Below are positions 46,249 through 57,475 of a DNA stretch of 64,000 bases, piece after piece (position 1 is the first letter of the stretch; the number at the start of each line of letters is the position of its first letter). The notes under the pieces are model-generated. The model did no database searches and was not told the origin of the DNA. It saw only the letters and a list, made by a program, of their open reading frames with translations. The position numbers and the translations under genes were made by a program. This DNA comes from Gnomoniopsis sp. IMI 355080 (taxonomy: Eukaryota; Ascomycota; Sordariomycetes; Diaporthales; Gnomoniaceae): assembly GCA_027946555.1 (NCBI GenBank), contig JAPEVC010000123.1, positions 42,615 to 106,614 on the forward strand. The letters are read 5' to 3'.

Positions 46249-47320
46249 AAAAGAATACTCGAGTCAACTTTAGCATTTACGCATGGTTGGAGTTCGTCGG
46301 ATCTCCTGGTTTAGCTACTTAAGATGTAAAGTCACCTTGTAAAGGCCCAGTTCTCAATAGCTCTCCATCACCGGGCTTTGGTCTTGCCTCGTTCGACGGT
46401 TGTCACACTTCAAGCCCATTATCCTTTTTGACCTGTTTCGCAACCCCGGAGGGTTCTTGTACAAGGTGATCAAGTTCCTTTCTCAGCCACTCTACCTCCG
46501 CTGTGCTCCCCGTCGTCCGTTCGGGAAAAATTGCCTGCCAAATCGATCTATAGGAAATTTGTGAGCATCCATAAGCATCGGAATATCACCAGCTCCAATT
46601 TGCGAATGCCACACCATCGTCTTGCCGCCGTTCAGCCACTGTCGTGCTTGGGCATCGCGTCAATTCAGACAGAATCTCCTCACTTCTCTCCCCTAATAAA
46701 GCCTTTCCTGAACCCTGTCATCTCTTCCATGGATCGCCTCAGCTCATCCGAAAACTCCAACGCAGATTCCTGGCCTTCAGACAGTTCTGCGTGAGGGTCC
46801 AGACCACAATGTTGCCGCTTGCAGCCCCAAGACGAAACCCGGCTTCTCATTGCATGCGGGTCCGAGGACCGTCGTCAGTCATAAATATGAGAAGATGTAT
46901 GCCAGGGAGCCCACAATGCATGGATCACCGAGACCGACGAAATGGTAGACGATTGGTATAGAATTGCACTTATTCGTGTTAAATCTGTTCTCGCGTCGTT
47001 TCTGTCAAAATGTCCAAGACTTCAATTCAGTGCGCTAGAAAGCAAGGAGGCATATCGAACAGTGATCCTAGTGTGAGACCCTATGGGAGAGATCACTGTG
47101 CTGCCTTTGTGCTCGGTCTAGATCAGTACATCGTAAGGGAATCCACATGTACTATCCATGCTGGATTCCGTTGGCAGTTTGATGAAGCAGCGAGAGTTCT
47201 GAGTTCCATAGCTCGTTCACCTGCGAAAGCTCATAGGTACTCTTTTATGAAATCATGACTTTCTCAGACGGTCTTGCGCTACTCCTGGGCATGCATCGTC
47301 GTCTGGATCTTACGTATATC
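46249..47320. other. Convergent intergenic region of 1.1 kb
   Basis: 3' flanks of the acyl-CoA dehydrogenase and the amidohydrolase. Short frames only. No RNA gene or repeat recognised. Confidence 0.5.
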
Positions 47321-48387
47321 CTACTCATACACCCGGCCGAGTGAGTGCTTGTTCAACAATGCCAAGGCGTTTCCCTTTAGCGCCTCGGGCTTCAATACCT
47401 CCGCTCTCGGGCTTGATTCCAAGAATTGATGGTACATCTTCTGTCCATACATGATGGTTGGCATCGGGGCATACGGAAAATCGCTTCCAAAAAGGATACG
47501 TGATTTGTCCTGCACAAAATGTAAAAGTCCATCCAGTTGTGCTGGGCTCGTGCTCAACGCAATATCCCAATAGAACCGTGCCATATCCTCGATGCCCTGC
47601 TCCTGCGTGACGCCTGCCCTGACTGCAATTGGGGGGATGCCGAGAGAGCCCAGGGCACGCGCTCCAAGGAATGGCAGGGTACCTCCGGCGTGCGAGAGAA
47701 TGATGTCTACGTCGGGGCATGCGCGGACCGTGCCTGTTAAGACGAGATCGATAGCTGCTCGCGTGGTGTTCTGTGGGAAATCCACAATCGGCTGTGGGAG
47801 GAAGCCAGCGATGAACCGGGGCTTTAGTTCGCTGTCCGTAGGGTGCATATGAACGAGCGCCTTGTGTTCTTGCAATTTGGCCCAAATGGGCTTGAAGTCT
47901 GGGTGTCCGGGAAGCTTGCCAAGGTAGTGGGTGTATATACCCACCCCCACGGCGAGCTTTTGTTCTGTGAACAGGAAGTCGATCTCGGCAATGGTGCCCT
48001 CGACGTCGTTGAAGTCTGGAAGTGCACCGAAGAAAGCGAATTTACCCGCGAAAGGGCCTTCAGAGTGACTGGATAATTCGCCTAGGTAGGTGTTGAGCTC
48101 GCGCGAGAGTTTGCGGCCCTCCTCTCCTGCTCCCGTGATGGGAACTCCAGGAGCGGTGATGGATATAATTCCTGTATCTTGAGCTCAGCAACTCCTCGTG
48201 CTTCCATGCGGAGGTGATAATCTAGAAAAGTACCTAGTGATGAGCCCAAAGATTCCATGGCCTTCACAGCTGCCTCGGGAGACCACTCTGGCTCGGGAAA
48301 GCCGGAGGGGTCACCTCCATGGGCTGCCACTGCAGCCTTGTAAGCCGGAGGGAGGGCATGGAAGTGTACATCAATGTGTGCGGCCAT
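47321..48387 (-). CDS. Amidohydrolase-2 family metal-dependent hydrolase/decarboxylase
   Basis: Two exons, 48387-48234 and 48171-47321, give 334 residues. The 62-nt intron (GTACTT donor, ATACAG acceptor) joins MESLGSSLG to IISITAPGVPITGAG, the continuous family sequence. Metal ligands expected for the TIM-barrel amidohydrolases are visible: H-x-H in HIDVHFHALP, H in ALVHMHPTD, H in IILSHAGGTLPF, and D in ILFGSDFPYAP. This is the ACMSD-like subgroup, with zinc-dependent decarboxylases of aromatic acids such as 2-amino-3-carboxymuconate semialdehyde, gamma-resorcylate and 6-methylsalicylate. The exact substrate cannot be called. Fungal relatives often lie in degradation or secondary-metabolite loci, but no partner genes are seen here. 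Confidence 0.9.
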
Positions 48388-50418
48388 ATCAGCGTGTGCG
48401 CTGCCCTCGTAGCTTTGTCGACGAAAAGCCTGATCTCCTGTAATGATATGAGTTATTGAAGATTTGAGGATACCAGCAGAATTAGCATCTATTCAAGGAC
48501 AAAATACAGAGCTCAGGTCAGCACCATTCAGATGGGTGTCTGTATATATATATGGTCTCGAATATCGGTGTTCACGGCCAACACTGGTTGTCGACAGACA
48601 AGGGGTAACGAAGCGGTCCCATCTGCAACAGCACTCGAAGGGGTTTAGAGAGGAGGTTGCATGTCATTGCCGGGGGGATAGGATCGGACATTGGGTCTTC
48701 AAGCTCCGGATGCCTCTGTGCAACTCGTGTACACAATGGGTGCCTGGTAATAGGCTGCTGACTTTACAATTACTTGTATATCGAAGCGTCCTTACCAGGG
48801 GCCAATTGACAGACCATGAGTAGGTACCTAAGTACGTATTCACCTAGGGAGCATACTGTACTTGTGCTGGTTCTGTTCCCAAGTTACCTCTTTGAGTATC
48901 CACATACCCACCGTCGAGGATAGCGACAATGCCAACGACGTTATCGCGTGAAGTGTGACCAGCTTTTTGGCTGATGATCAACAAGGTCGGGCAGCAGTGC
49001 CAGGCCAAGCCAGCCTTCGTGATTGTTCTCAGTTGGGATACCCTAGCCTATTGATTTGATAGTCATGACGACTAACCAAATGGTCACAGATTGGCTTCCC
49101 ACAGAGTCGGTAACACATCTGTGTTCTAATATTGGCTGGGTCGGCTTGATTTGCCAGACACAAGTGCTGCAGAGGGTAGATTGGCTTAGTTTGGGTAATT
49201 GTCTCGACGTTCTCGACAGATGCCTCGGGACAATCGACTCCATCTCCCCACTTGGACAAATATGGGATGACGCAGGAATCTGGTCGCAGACGCGCGGAAA
49301 CTCTCCAATTTCGATCCAATGCTTGAAGAAGGGGGCTTCTAGCTAGGTCTTGTGGTTGGTGTCTCTGGAGAAGGGTTGGGGGCTGTTTTTGTTGAGGGCT
49401 GTGTTCACACTTCTAGGACGATTGAAGTCAGGTGAAAGTCAATGAGAGGCAGCCTTGCCCCGCTGAGGAATCGCGGGGAAAAGTCGGCGCACCCCTGCCA
49501 GCCTCCAGTTTCTTGGCCGCAGCTTGAGTACGCTAAACCCGGTTGACAGCGACAAACGGGGGGGGGGACCTTTATTAGTAACCATTATAATGGAGTACAG
49601 GCAAGTGCGTATTCGTGCTTGCCCATCCATGAGCGGCTGTCTTTGAGGTGGTGTGCTGCTATAATATCAGTACAGACAGTATACCTGACCTACCTACCAG
49701 GCTACCTAGTGAGAGTCGGGTGTGTTGCTGCCGATGCGAAACCAGCTCAGAATCCCCGCCCTCATTCTCTAACCCTTCACTGACGACATTTGATGCGTTA
49801 CTATTACGCTCTGACCTTTCCCCAAACTAAACAAAAACATCTGATAACCGACTGCCATTATTCCTCGCCCCCCAATCCGCAGGTCAACAGGTTTACGACA
49901 CCAAAACCTGAGGCACGCGTCCAGTCCAACATCATTACTGCTTAGGTGTGTAACGCGCCATACACTGCCTACTCGCTGGCAAGTAAGTCCGTGGTCGAAT
50001 CTGCCAATTTCAGTTGGGCACTGGCTCGCAATCGGTTGACACCCAACCGGGTCGAAATCCAGTCGCGGCTTTGCCAGGCCAACCTGAACCAGAGATCCTG
50101 ATCAGCGGCGTAGGACAGACGCGACCCGCCGACTAGGACTGCTGAAGAGTGGAGTCTTGCCCGCAGTTGTGGACGACTCGTGGGGCTCATTCCACTCCCA
50201 ACACCACCGCTCCGATCCGCAGCACGAACTGGAATTGCTTTGCCCTTTTGCGAGGCCTCACCTTACTCTGGTCGACGACATCCAAACACCACCCATCGTG
50301 TCGCGTCCGGCGACACGACAAGACAAACCCCTCACCCAACCCCCACCCCTGATCGAGCCCACCTTTGCACCGATCTCTACATCTGCGCGCCACCCTGCGC
50401 AGACCAAATACCGCCACC
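48388..50418. other. 2 kb upstream of PKC1
   Basis: Divergent promoter region of the amidohydrolase and PKC1. A 10-bp palindrome TAGGTACCTA lies at 48821-48830 and a run of 10 G at 49558-49567. The 250 bp before PKC1 are pyrimidine- and CACC-rich, as in long fungal leaders. No gene is recognised. Confidence 0.5.
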
Positions 50419-53400
50419 ATGAGCGAAGAAGACAAGATGATGGATATCTACAAGAAGATCGAGCGCGAGAAGGCTCTGATCCAGGCCGCCAATCTCATGC
50501 GACAACAGACCAACAATGACCAGGTCCGCTCCAAGCTCGACAATCAGATGCGTGAGGGAAAGAGAAACCTCGAGTTCTTCGAGGAGAAGCTTAAGGAGCT
50601 CCAGCTGCGTCGAAGCATGGGCGACATGAACTTGGGCTCTAGTAGTGCTTCGTCTCAGCCTCCTCACCTGCAACGAAATGATTCCGACGGTCCCCCAACC
50701 CCGCCGCCCAAGAACTCGGGCATGGCAATGTCTGGAGGCGACCCGCAATACAGTCAGATCGGCGGCACTGACTTGATGCCTCCGCGAGGTCCTTTCGCTG
50801 CTTCTGGGCAATCTATACCCAAGACACGGCCCAATTTTACGAAACTAGGTGAGGTTATTCCACATATCGAGGCACATGGCAACCTGTTGTCCCGGTCGAA
50901 TCGCGCGTTCAATTGCTGACAGTTGTCCTCTCCAGATTTGATCAAATACGATACCCCCTACCTCGGCGCCCGTATTCAGCTTATGCTTTCCCAGATTCAA
51001 TTCAAGGTCAATGTTGAAGAGCAGTATCTCAAAGGCGTTGAGAAGATGGTCCAGCTTTACCAGATGGAGGGCGACAAGAAGAGTCGTGCCGATGCCGCTG
51101 CTCGTAGGGTTGAGAGCAAGCAAAAGATCACTCTCCTGAAACAAGCTCTGAAGCGATACGAGGAGCTCCACGTGGATGTCGATAGCGCCGACAATGCGGA
51201 TGGTGCGTGTTTGCCTACCAGGTGCCCATTAAAAAGCTTCGCTAACGTCAATGCAGATGATAGTATCAACATGCCAAATCTACGGAAGCCACTATCCGGT
51301 CAGCTCTCAATTCGAGTCGTCTCTATCAAAGACGTCGATCATGCTCCCACAGGACGTTTTAGTCGCACTCCAGATACCTTTGTTGCTATCAAGGTAGAGG
51401 ACCAGGTCATGGCGCGAACCAGGGCAACCAGGAATGACAGATGGGAGGCTGAGTATCACAATATTGATGTCGACAAAGCCAACGAGATCGAACTAACCGT
51501 GTACGACAAGCCTGGGGAGCACGCTCTTCCTATAGGTTTGCTTTGGGTCCGAATCTCGGATATCGCAGAAGAGTTGAGGAGGAAGCGTATTGAGGCGGAG
51601 ATCAACAACTCCGGATGGGTTTCCGCTGATAGGATGGCAAACACCAGAGGAGCACCCCCACCACAATTCCCACTCAATCCTCAACAAGCAGGTCAACCTC
51701 AATTTGGGCCGCCGCCTACCTCTCCAGGTTACCAGAACCCACAACCGACGTACCAGCCGCCTCAGGCTCAGCCCCAGGTTTCCCAGCCCGTGGAAGGCTG
51801 GTTCAATCTGGAACCCACAGGCCAAATCCAGCTGAGCATGAATTTCATCAAGTCGAACAACAACAAGGGCAAGTTGGGCGCCGGTCTCGGCCGACAGGGT
51901 GCCGTTCGTCAACGCAAGGAGGAGATCCACGATATCTACGGACATAAATTTGTGCAACGGCAGTTCTACAATATCATGCGCTGCGCGTTCTGCGGTGACT
52001 TCCTCAAGTACTCTGCCGGCATGCAGTGCGAGGACTGCAAGTATACATGCCACACCAAGTGCTACTCCAGCGTTGTCACCAAGTGTATCAGCAAGTCGAA
52101 TGCTGAGACTGACCCCGAGGAGGAAAAGATCAATCACAGGATTCCGCACAGGTTTCAAACCTTCTCCAATCTCACTGCCAACTGGTGCTGTCATTGCGGT
52201 TCTCTGTTGCCATTCGGAAAGAAGAACTGCAGAAAATGCTCAGGTATGTCGAATTTGTGTCCACCTTCTATTACCGTGCACCACGCTAACTTCATTAGAA
52301 TGTGGTCTCACGGCACATGCTCAGTGTGTTCACTTGGTTCCTGATTTCTGTGGCATGTCCATGGTGAACGCGAACAAGATTCTCGAGGGAATGAGGGTCC
52401 AGAAACAGAGACAGAAGACATCGTTAAGCGACAGGACGCTGCGCTCGAGCGCCGGCAGCCCGCCAAGCTCGCAATCACCTACCCTCTACGACCGGTCTAG
52501 TGTAGGCTCGTATGAAAAGCCTTCTCCACAGGCCGCCGAGGCAGCAAGAAGGACATACGGTCAGCCCTCTCCGGAACGCCAGCAGGGCGGTCGGTCGTCC
52601 GCATCTTCAGATGCTGCAGCTGCAGCCACCCTAGCAATGAGTGGCGCCGTTGCTCAGTCTCCTAGGCCGCAAGCAGGTGGTCAGCAAGACTACATGGGTC
52701 GTCACGACTCGTACGGCCCTCAGCAAGGCCAAGAAGATCCATACGCAGGAGGCCAGCCATACAGTCCAACACAGGGACGAAAATACAATCCTGCTGATTA
52801 TGCCCAAGTGAACAACCAGTTCCCAGGACAGCCTCAGGCCCGCCCTGTTCAAGCTGGTACGCCACAGCCTCAACAGCAGCCGTACCCACAGCAGATGGCT
52901 GCACCGATACCCCAGCCAAAACCTCAACCCGAACCCATGGCCCCTTCGCCGACTTCTTCTTCTGGGGCGTTGGCGCAGAAGAAGCCTCTGCCCTCTGCTA
53001 CCGATCCCGGCACTGGCATGCGCATTGGACTGGATCACTTCAACTTCCTGGCTGTGCTTGGCAAGGGTAACTTCGGAAAGGTCATGTTGGCTGAGACCAA
53101 GAGATCCAGGAAACTTTATGCTATCAAGGTTCTGAAGAAGGAATTCATCATTGAAAATGATGAAGTCGAGAGCATTCGATCTGAGAAGAGAGTCTTCTTG
53201 ATTGCCAATCGCGAACGTCACCCTTTCTTGACGAACCTGCATGCTTGTTTCCAGACAGAAACCAGAGTCTACTTCGTAATGGAGTACGTCAGTGGTGGTG
53301 ATCTCATGCTTCATATCCAGCGCGGGCAGTTTGGAACCAAGCGTGCTCAGTTCTACGCTGCTGAGGTGTGCTTGGCTCTGAAGTACTTCCACGAGAACGG

Positions 53401-54124
53401 TGTCATCTACCGAGACTTGAAGCTCGACAATATCCTTCTTACCCTTGATGGCCATATCAAGATCGCCGATTATGGTCTTTGCAAGGAGGACATGTGGTTC
53501 GGCTCGACCACGAGTACTTTCTGTGGTACTCCTGAATTCATGGCCCCAGAGGTATGCTACTTCTCGCCCTACCACATTAATGCTGTACTGACCTTCAATA
53601 GATTCTTCTAGACAAGAAATATGGACGCGCTGTTGACTGGTGGGCGTTTGGTGTTCTTATTTACCAGATGCTGCTGCAACAGTCTCCTTTCAGAGGTGAG
53701 GACGAAGATGAGATTTACGATGCTATCTTGGCCGACGAGCCCCTTTACCCTATTCACATGCCTCGTGATTCGGTCTCGATTCTGCAGAAGCTGCTCACCC
53801 GTGAGCCCGATCAACGCCTGGGAAGTGGCGCTACCGATGCGCAGGAAGTCATGAGTCAACCCTTCTTCCGCAACATCAACTGGGACGATGTCTACCACAA
53901 GCGTGTGCCACCACCATTCATGCCCTCGATCAAGAATGCTACCGATACCAGCAACTTCGATTCCGAGTTTACTAGTGTTACACCCGTTCTCACACCGGTC
54001 CAATCAGGTATGTCATTGCTTAGCGCCACGAATCTATGCTCAAAGACTGACACAGCATGCAGTGCTATCTCAAGCTATGCAAGAGGAATTCCGTGGCTTC
54101 TCATACACGGCCGACTTTGAGTAG
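50419..54124 (+). CDS. pkc1: Protein kinase C (PKC1)
   Basis: Six exons: 50419-50848, 50936-51202, 51257-52243, 52299-53551, 53602-54007 and 54063-54124, giving 1134 residues. The ATG follows CCGCCACC. Domain order is that of fungal PKC: HR1 repeats at about 5-65 and 147-225, C2 near 240-350, an autoinhibitory pseudosubstrate GRQGAVRQRKEE near 440, C1 zinc fingers at about 459-512 and 529-583, a kinase domain at about 808-1067, and an AGC tail with hydrophobic motif FRGFSYT. Catalytic motifs are GKGNFGKV, VIYRDLKLDN, ADYGLCKE (DYG in place of DFG, usual in this family) and the activation loop TSTFCGTPEF. Pkc1 acts downstream of Rho1 and wall sensors in the cell-wall integrity MAP kinase pathway. 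The 54-nt intron 2 is a multiple of three without stops. Confidence 0.96.
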
Positions 54125-54670
54125 TGATTTGAAAATATTCTCGTCTAGTAGAATGATGACGAAGATCAAGGAGTTTTTTCTCGAAGGAAAGCCTACGTAC
54201 AGCGTCGTGGACTGGGAATGGAATTGAGTATATGAGGGAAAATCGCAGCCGTATCGTCGGATCCAAGCAGCAACAGTATGTTGGGCCCATGAATGGACAG
54301 TGCTGTCTGTGGAGACGACTTAGAGCTGGGAAGCGTATCATTCTGGCCGACGCGCTCAAAACAAGCGGTGTCTTGCATTTTTGACTTTCAGTCTCCGGGC
54401 GCATCAAAATCGCACGTGTTGGATGTTAGATACTGTAGAAACGAATCACGGGCTGACGGGGTGCAACAAACGCTTTGGAAGGCACATAGCATCTTTTAAT
54501 AGACCTTGACAGCGAGAATACGCCTTCTCATACATTCTACACTTGAAAGCACATTGCTTTCCCATATATGTGACGTTTGTGTTACACTGGTATACATGCG
54601 AGCCACCTCACCATGGAACCCTGAGGTGTCTTTTGTACACGTCTATCTCTATACCATGGCATAAAGATTA
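54125..54670. other. Convergent intergenic region, PKC1 and She9
   Basis: About 550 bp of 3' flanking sequence. No feature recognised. Confidence 0.5.
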
Positions 54671-55990
54671 TCAACTGCGGCGCATCAGTATCAAGGCTAC
54701 GCTGCCAACAACCGCCGCTCCTGTAACAGCACCCTCTAGTGCGAGGAGCGATGCATCCCTCATGCGGAGGTCTACCCTTCGCTCACTGTATAGGTCCTCG
54801 AGCGCCGGCCTCCATAGCTTCGGGTCGGACAAGAATTCTGACCACGACACCCTTGGTGGAGCGGGGACACCCTCCTCTGTCTCCGTCACCAAGGACGCGA
54901 CCGGAGCAGCTTCCACACCTACTTCCTCTACCAATGCCTCCTCTGCTTTCGCCCTAGCGGCCGCAGCCTCAGCCCCAGCCAGAGACTCCGACTCCTCCCT
55001 CCTGATCAATGCGCCCTTGACATCTTCCAGCTCCTTTCTGACAGCCTCCAGGGCCGCCTTTTCCTCAGCGGCAATGCCCTTCATCAAGCGGTTCCGCTTC
55101 CATGGTTCGGCCACAAACTGCAGCACCAGAAATAAGAGCACATTGACGCCCATTAGGCCCCACGTGCCCCACGTACTCTGCCGACGAATCCGATCGCTCC
55201 AAATCTGCTCCTCGTGGTAGCGGCGGAGAATACCATTGTTCAAAGCCTGGCTGAGGCGCGCCTCCTCGGCCTCGGCCTCAGTCAGGGCGCCACTCGCCTC
55301 CTGGACGGCGGTCTCGAGCTCGTGATCCTGGCGGTACAGCGTCGTGAAGCGCTCGAGGTCGGTGGGGGACCAGGTGTCCTTGCGGGCGAGTAAGGTGGTG
55401 ACTTCGCGCTGGGTGGAGGCCCGCTGGGCGTTGACGGCCTTGTAGTGGGCGCGGGCGTGACGGAGGGTCTGCTGCGCGGCAGCGAGGTCGGTCTCGAGTT
55501 GAGCGTTGTGCGCTTTGAAGGCCTCGATGGCGGAGTAGCCGGTCAGGTCGTTGAGGGTCTGGGAGGCGACGAGAACGCGGGATTGGAGCGTGTCCATGAA
55601 GTTGGAGAAGTTGTGGGAGAGGGTGGTGCGGCGTGAGTCGGACTCGGAGGGCAGTTCAGGAGTGTGCGGGGGTTGCGCTTCTGAATCTGGCGAGGGTGAG
55701 GGCGAGGAGGATTGGGAGTCGAGAGGGTCTTTTGGCTCTTGAGCTGGGTTGGAAGGATCATTGGATGAGGATTTGGTGGTGTTCGAGTCCGGCCCTGTTG
55801 AATAGAGGCGGACTCGACTTTGAAGTCTGCATCGTAGGCAGATTGACAGCTGCGTGCTCGAAGAGGGCAAGCTCACGAAGCTCCTCGCGGGGAAGGGTCG
55901 TGATGATATTGCTGGGCCACTGAGCTGCTTGAACACGAATGTCGACCTAGGCCGTAGTAGAGGCCTTGCTGCAGCTACAGGGCCCGTCAT
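54671..55990 (-). CDS. she9: Mitochondrial inner-membrane protein She9/Mdm33
   Basis: Single exon of 439 residues. I chose the ATG at 55990 (MTGPVAAARPLLRPRSTFVF) because it begins a basic mitochondrial presequence. An open frame extends 43 codons upstream but lacks such a signal. After a Ser/Pro-rich linker, a conserved core starts at NFSNFMDTLQSRVLVASQTL and runs through a long coiled coil (about 150-270), including KDTWSPTDLERFTTLYRQDH and YHEEQIWSDRIRRQSTWGTW. A membrane helix WGLMGVNVLLFLVLQFV follows, then a second coiled coil and a C-terminal hydrophobic segment AVTGAAVVGSVALILM. She9/Mdm33 sits in the inner mitochondrial membrane and affects its shape and division in yeast. The GC-rich, Ala-rich codons produce many antisense frames. 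Confidence 0.9.
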   Translation of the reverse strand: MTGPVAAARPLLRPRSTFVFKQLSGPAISSRPFPARSFVSLPSSSTQLSICLRCRLQSRVRLYSTGPDSNTTKSSSNDPSNPAQEPKDPLDSQSSSPSPSPDSEAQPPHTPELPSESDSRRTTLSHNFSNFMDTLQSRVLVASQTLNDLTGYSAIEAFKAHNAQLETDLAAAQQTLRHARAHYKAVNAQRASTQREVTTLLARKDTWSPTDLERFTTLYRQDHELETAVQEASGALTEAEAEEARLSQALNNGILRRYHEEQIWSDRIRRQSTWGTWGLMGVNVLLFLVLQFVAEPWKRNRLMKGIAAEEKAALEAVRKELEDVKGALIRREESESLAGAEAAAARAKAEEALVEEVGVEAAPVASLVTETEEGVPAPPRVSWSEFLSDPKLWRPALEDLYSERRVDLRMRDASLLALEGAVTGAAVVGSVALILMRRS

Positions 55991-56350
55991 TGCCGGTATG
56001 GAGTCGAGTAAAAGTGAAGACACTCCACGGTGGACTTGGGAAGGACAGTCAGTATCTAGGACCGGAAGGTGTATTCCAGCTTGTCGGGTGTTGAAGGTGG
56101 CACCCGTAACTTTTTTCATGCAGCCTGCAGCTTCTCGACAGGGGTCCCCTCGAGCTTCCCGGTTACGCAGTACCTACTTTATAGTAGAGTCTAGTATGCC
56201 TCTAGGTAGGTACTGTATGATAGCACTGTACAACCTTTTCTTGTCATACACAGGTGCATTGATTTATAACGCATGTCAAAAAGATTATATGTTTGAATTC
56301 AGTTCCAATTGTTGCCTGTTGTGTGTCTAGAAAGCCAAACAGCCCCAAGT
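55991..56350. other. Short intergenic region, She9 and GH43
   Basis: 360 bp between two minus-strand genes: the She9 promoter and the GH43 3' end. It contains an imperfect inverted pair, TACCTAC at 56171 and AGGTAGGTA at 56204. Confidence 0.5.
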
Positions 56351-57475
56351 TCAGATCGTTGGCCAACCATCCACCCAGTCAATGACATTCCAACCCCACT
56401 GATAATCACTGACAGCATATCCAATGGTGGTATTCACTGGATCAAAGTTAGTAGTTGTTCATATAAGACCATTATCAGACGGGGCATGTGATGATATTCC
56501 GATCTCACGGTGCTCACTTACCATAGCGGTAGTACATGATCACTCCGTACGTTGGGTCGTCATATATGCCCTGGGCACCCGGTCCGTAGACCTCACCGTG
56601 ACTTTCAAGCACATAATTACCACCTCCATCCAGACAGCTTGTTCCACTTTGGTCCGTGTAAGGTCCCTCAAGAGAAGTGCTCCTGCAGGCTCGAACTTTG
56701 TATTCACCTCCGGCTGCCGGGAGCGACGTGTCATAATCATTCGCCTGACCTTCGCTCCAGAACTCGTAATAATAACCGTCGTAGTAATATGGATAGCTCG
56801 CCTCTACTTCGTGAGATCCAGCGGGTTGGTAAATGACATTGGTAGCATCAGCGAGATCGGAAACAGTCTCTGCGTTGGAGTTGAAGGGCACGATGAAAAT
56901 GTTGTCCCAGTATGACCCAAAAGAGAGATAGTAGGCTCCGTCAACTTCTATCATCGTAGGGTCGATAGCATTGTATGGACTGGAGCTTGAGGACACGACA
57001 CCGGTTGAACCATGGTCAACCCAGGTTCCAGCTTCCATCGTTGTGCTCGTTGCGTAGCCAATGGCAGAGTCCTGGCTACCGAGCGTCGATACGCTGTAGA
57101 AGAGAATGTATTGGCTATTTGCGTAGATGACCATAGGTGCCTGGACTTCTTGTCAGTCTCACGTCAAGATAATGATTGTTTTCTGCATGGACAAAGTAGA
57201 CATACCCAAAGACCTTCGTCTGCAGCCAAGTCGATAATACTTCCGTTCGGAAGCACATTTCCAACAATTTCCCATGGACCAGCTACAGTACCAGTTGATT
57301 TCATGATATCAACATAAGTATCGGTGTTGAATCGAAAATAAACGCCATCAGAGCGGCGGATGAAGCCCGGGTCATGGGCATAGCACTCTCCTGTGCATGG
57401 TTCAGGGTCAGAATATCCATGGATCTTGGTGAAGAAGCCCAGCAGGGCTACGACGACGATATGGAAGGTCCACAT
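56351..57475 (-). CDS. Secreted GH43 arabinan endo-1,5-alpha-L-arabinosidase
   Basis: Three exons, 57475-57206, 57140-56522 and 56436-56351, give 324 residues. The start is the ATG giving MWTFHIVVVALLGFFTKIHG, a signal peptide. Upstream in-frame codons lack an ATG. The five-bladed propeller residues are in place: general base D35 in CYAHDPGFIRR, pKa modulator D150 in YNAIDPTMIEV, and general acid E203 in SHEVEASYPYYY, followed by HGEVYGPGAQGIYDD near the usual calcium-binding His. The C-terminal exon supplies DYQWGWNVIDWVDGWPTI, the normal end of arabinanases. The enzyme hydrolyses alpha-1,5-arabinan in pectin outside the cell, fitting a plant-polymer-degrading fungus. The nearby CE16 esterase points the same way, though the two genes are 35 kb apart. 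Confidence 0.92.

Noticed and set aside
52631..53575. 314-codon minus-strand frame
   Set aside because: Antisense to the PKC1 linker and kinase domain. No domain of its own.
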